A DNA stretch of 15,481 nucleotides. Origin: Candidatus Heimdallarchaeota archaeon (GTDB taxonomy: Archaea; Asgardarchaeota; Heimdallarchaeia; Heimdallarchaeales; Kariarchaeaceae). The notes under the pieces are model-generated. The model had not been told where the DNA came from. It saw only the letters and a program-made list of their open reading frames with translations, and ran no database searches. Below, piece by piece: positions 14,701 to 15,481 of the stretch (position 1 is the stretch's first letter; each line of letters starts with the position of its first letter). A program made the position numbers and the translations under genes. Location: contig JAAFKL010000318.1 of assembly GCA_021399405.1 (NCBI GenBank), forward strand, positions 1 to 15,481, written 5' to 3'.

Positions 14701-15481
14701 TATGAGCAATTGTATTATTATTTGAGAGTGAAAGCATGATACTTACATTATCTGTATCATATATTTGATTACCTAAGATGGCTGAATCATTAATATTAAT
14801 GAAAGTGATGCTTGCATCAGTTCGATTAGATGAAATTGAATTTCCTGAAATTTCTACAAAGCTGGATTCAATAAATAAGAGGCTTTTACCATCGTTGTTC
14901 TCTATTGTATTTGAGTTGATATTAGCTAAATCACTATTTTCATAGCCTATACCCACTAACGAATTATTCGCTATATAGTTATCAAATATTTCGTTTGATC
15001 CGAAAGATTCCTCAGCAGCAACTACAAGAACGGTAGCAGTAGTATCAATTGAGAAGTCCCCAGCTTCTGATTCAGTATGCACTGTGAAATTATGGTATCC
15101 TTGGGATAGTGGGTTTGAAAAATATTCAATATCAAATCGCCAAATACTAGCCTCAGAATCCCAATACACATCTGATTTTTCAACAGAAACAGGTTCATCG
15201 TCAAGTGATAGCGAAAGAATAATATCACCATGCACAACACCCATAACTTCACTATCAGATTGTACGTATGAAAATTGCCAACCAATATTTTGCTGATTTG
15301 TGGTTCTAATATGTTGATCATAATTGATGTAGGTCGTATCTTCATTTCTAACTTGAATCCCATTGCCTAGATTACTATACACATCATTTGACTCAAAAGA
15401 GTTATCTGCTGAATTTATGATTAGAATCCCATCTCCTGTGTTCTGGAATATATCATTATTAACAATCTGATTATTTTCTTC
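11792..15481 (-). CDS. Giant parallel beta-helix surface protein (N-terminus off the window)
   Basis: Partial: at least 1229 codons, open to the right edge. The GTG at 15382 is not the start, because upstream codons still encode the same Asn-rich coil repeats (GDGILII, NDVYSNLGNGI). Counting from that GTG: about 13-127 is a beta-sandwich inserted between coils; about 128-1010 is a right-handed parallel beta-helix (NosD/PbH1-type coils of 22-23 residues, N-x-I-x-x-N-x-x-NGI); about 1012-1040 holds NFWSDH and an acidic DEDHDGFADD run that may bind calcium; about 1050-1165 is a beta-sandwich (FNPSTLNLDSKGKVITV, LIVKFNRQ) like one found at the C-terminus of many secreted proteins; 1173-1189 is a membrane anchor, then the basic tail KRKLKKE. 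Very rich in N-x-S/T sequons. A membrane-anchored cell-surface or adhesin-like protein is most likely; a polysaccharide-active enzyme is possible, but I see no catalytic signature. Confidence 0.9.
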   Translation of the reverse strand, partial: EENNQIVNNDIFQNTGDGILIINSADNSFESNDVYSNLGNGIQVRNEDTTYINYDQHIRTTNQQNIGWQFSYVQSDSEVMGVVHGDIILSLSLDDEPVSVEKSDVYWDSEASIWRFDIEYFSNPLSQGYHNFTVHTESEAGDFSIDTTATVLVVAAEESFGSNEIFDNYIANNSLVGIGYENSDLANINSNTIENNDGKSLLFIESSFVEISGNSISSNRTDASITFININDSAILGNQIYDTDNVSIMLSLSNNNTIAHNIVYNNSQGIILVDSNLNTLYNNTVYDHDYNGIVMANSSNNKIQNNTIYGNSENGILVTNGSTYNEIIDNTIYENGQNGLVIANGSEYNEITDNLVYSNTENGLLVIDSDNNYVTGNTFHSNGDSGSPFMALSLESNTIKVQGSIGNGIYLDPSDNNTLVNNTVYNNNGHGVFLDASTESTVFDNEIFENSFNGVFVANSSDSSILNNTIYGNGNLASPFFTNSLDQTTSIRVQGSIGNGIYLDPSYNISVSDNIIFNNTGNGLILEYSDNSEILNNTIHENTLNGLILIDSDNNLIAENTVYDNGFGGGGPFQTYALRNMPINLAGSIGNGIYLDPSDNNTIYDNEVYQNAGNGVLLEYSEYTNVTGNDLYSNGENGIFLANASNNDIIENSVHDNGNVVLPLHTQSLNDDISRVELLGSIGNGIYLDPSYGNTISGNDVFNNTGNGVLLEESDLIEISNNTIHENTLNGVFFIDSDDNLVSNNTIYENGDGGGGAFNLYSMSSSPITLAGSIGNGIYLDPSDNNTIINNDVYGNSGNGVLLEFSGNTNITENHLHHNILNGAFLVNSTLNNLDNNTINDNGGGGSPYSLNALSLDSIKLQGSIGNGIYLDPSGNNTISGNQIYNNTANGVLLEDSDDVVITQNDISENLENGIALHESDDNIISENNITSNGGGSPLMASNSLGLNAITLSGSIGNGIYLDPSFYNIISFNFIAYNLGDGIFMESANYSQVLNNTILNNEGYAISFTLESHHNDFLGNDAVGNNFGGTSQAYDDGTFNLFNQNFWSDHIIVDEDHDGFADDPYEIDGLAENEDEYPLIAPQNPELLTLITISGFNPSTLNLDSKGKVITVEVTMPEAFSLADYDVIDLYLNGTIPSTNFHEIGNHTLIVKFNRQLVIEMISNASLEAGDTAVFYIHGFLDADMIKFEGTGSMLLTENQKGKNTNLLLAIAPIFLIPPVQIKRKLKKE
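12591..14340 (-). repeat. Seven tandem 92-residue beta-helix supermodules
   Basis: The 12-residue motif GSIGNGIYLDPS occurs seven times without change. The codons for its Asp-Pro start (plus coordinates) at 14244, 13968, 13692, 13413, 13137, 12864 and 12591, giving spacings of 276, 276, 279, 276, 273 and 273 bp (91-93 residues). Each module is three 22-23-residue coils plus one loop of about 24 residues just before the motif. Synonymous codons differ between copies (GGT TCG, GGA TCT, GGG TCC for the first two residues), so identity is held at the protein level rather than by recent duplication. Confidence 0.85.

Noticed and set aside
15022..15363. Alternative minus-strand frame of 113 codons inside the beta-helix gene
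   Set aside because: It overlaps the real reading frame, which carries the repeat pattern through this region; its composition shows no domain.

Overview
This is a low-GC window (about one third G+C by eye) from an archaeon. The evidence is the gene content. There is a two-subunit 20S proteasome (psmB-psmA), a threonyl-tRNA synthetase with the archaea-specific D-aminoacyl-deacylase-like N-terminal editing domain, and a long AlaX-type editing protein. There are TATA-like boxes about 25 bp before several genes, non-ATG starts without Shine-Dalgarno (SD) sites, and large sequon-rich secreted proteins. The eukaryote-flavoured extras are an AHSA1-like protein, a Zc3h12a/Regnase-like NYN nuclease domain and 40-residue TPRs. 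These make an Asgard archaeon (Heimdall- or Loki-like) my first guess, but this is inference and no single feature proves it.

Layout, left to right. 1-99: two tandem hairpin-plus-T structures. 100-552 (+): small protein with an AbrB-like half and an ACT-like half. 737-1930 (+): AlaX-L with a C-Ala/DHHA1 domain, GTG start. 1953-3722 (-): a signal-peptide protein with a large N-glycosylation-rich ectodomain, one membrane helix and a cytoplasmic NYN ribonuclease domain, the most striking gene here. 3956-5782 (+): a 608-residue protein with an N-terminal PIN nuclease, divergent from the NYN gene and with a TTG start. 5793-7667 (-): thrS, convergent with the PIN gene 10 bp away. 7811-8200 (-): AHSA1/SRPBCC protein. 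8432-9788 (-): the psmB-psmA operon. 9952-11757 (-): TPR protein. 11792 to the right edge (-): a giant parallel beta-helix surface protein that runs off the window, so its N-terminus is missing.

Functional themes. Protein quality control is represented by the proteasome, the AHSA1-like co-chaperone candidate, and two tRNA mischarging editors (the ThrRS cis-editing domain and AlaX in trans). RNA cleavage is represented by two back-to-back PIN-superfamily nucleases, one of them membrane-tethered with an external domain. That architecture is topologically reminiscent of a sensor RNase such as eukaryotic IRE1. The cell surface is represented by a beta-helix protein with seven 92-residue supermodules, followed 34 bp later on the same strand by a TPR scaffold gene. 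I saw no CRISPR array, tRNA, rRNA, transposase or attachment site.
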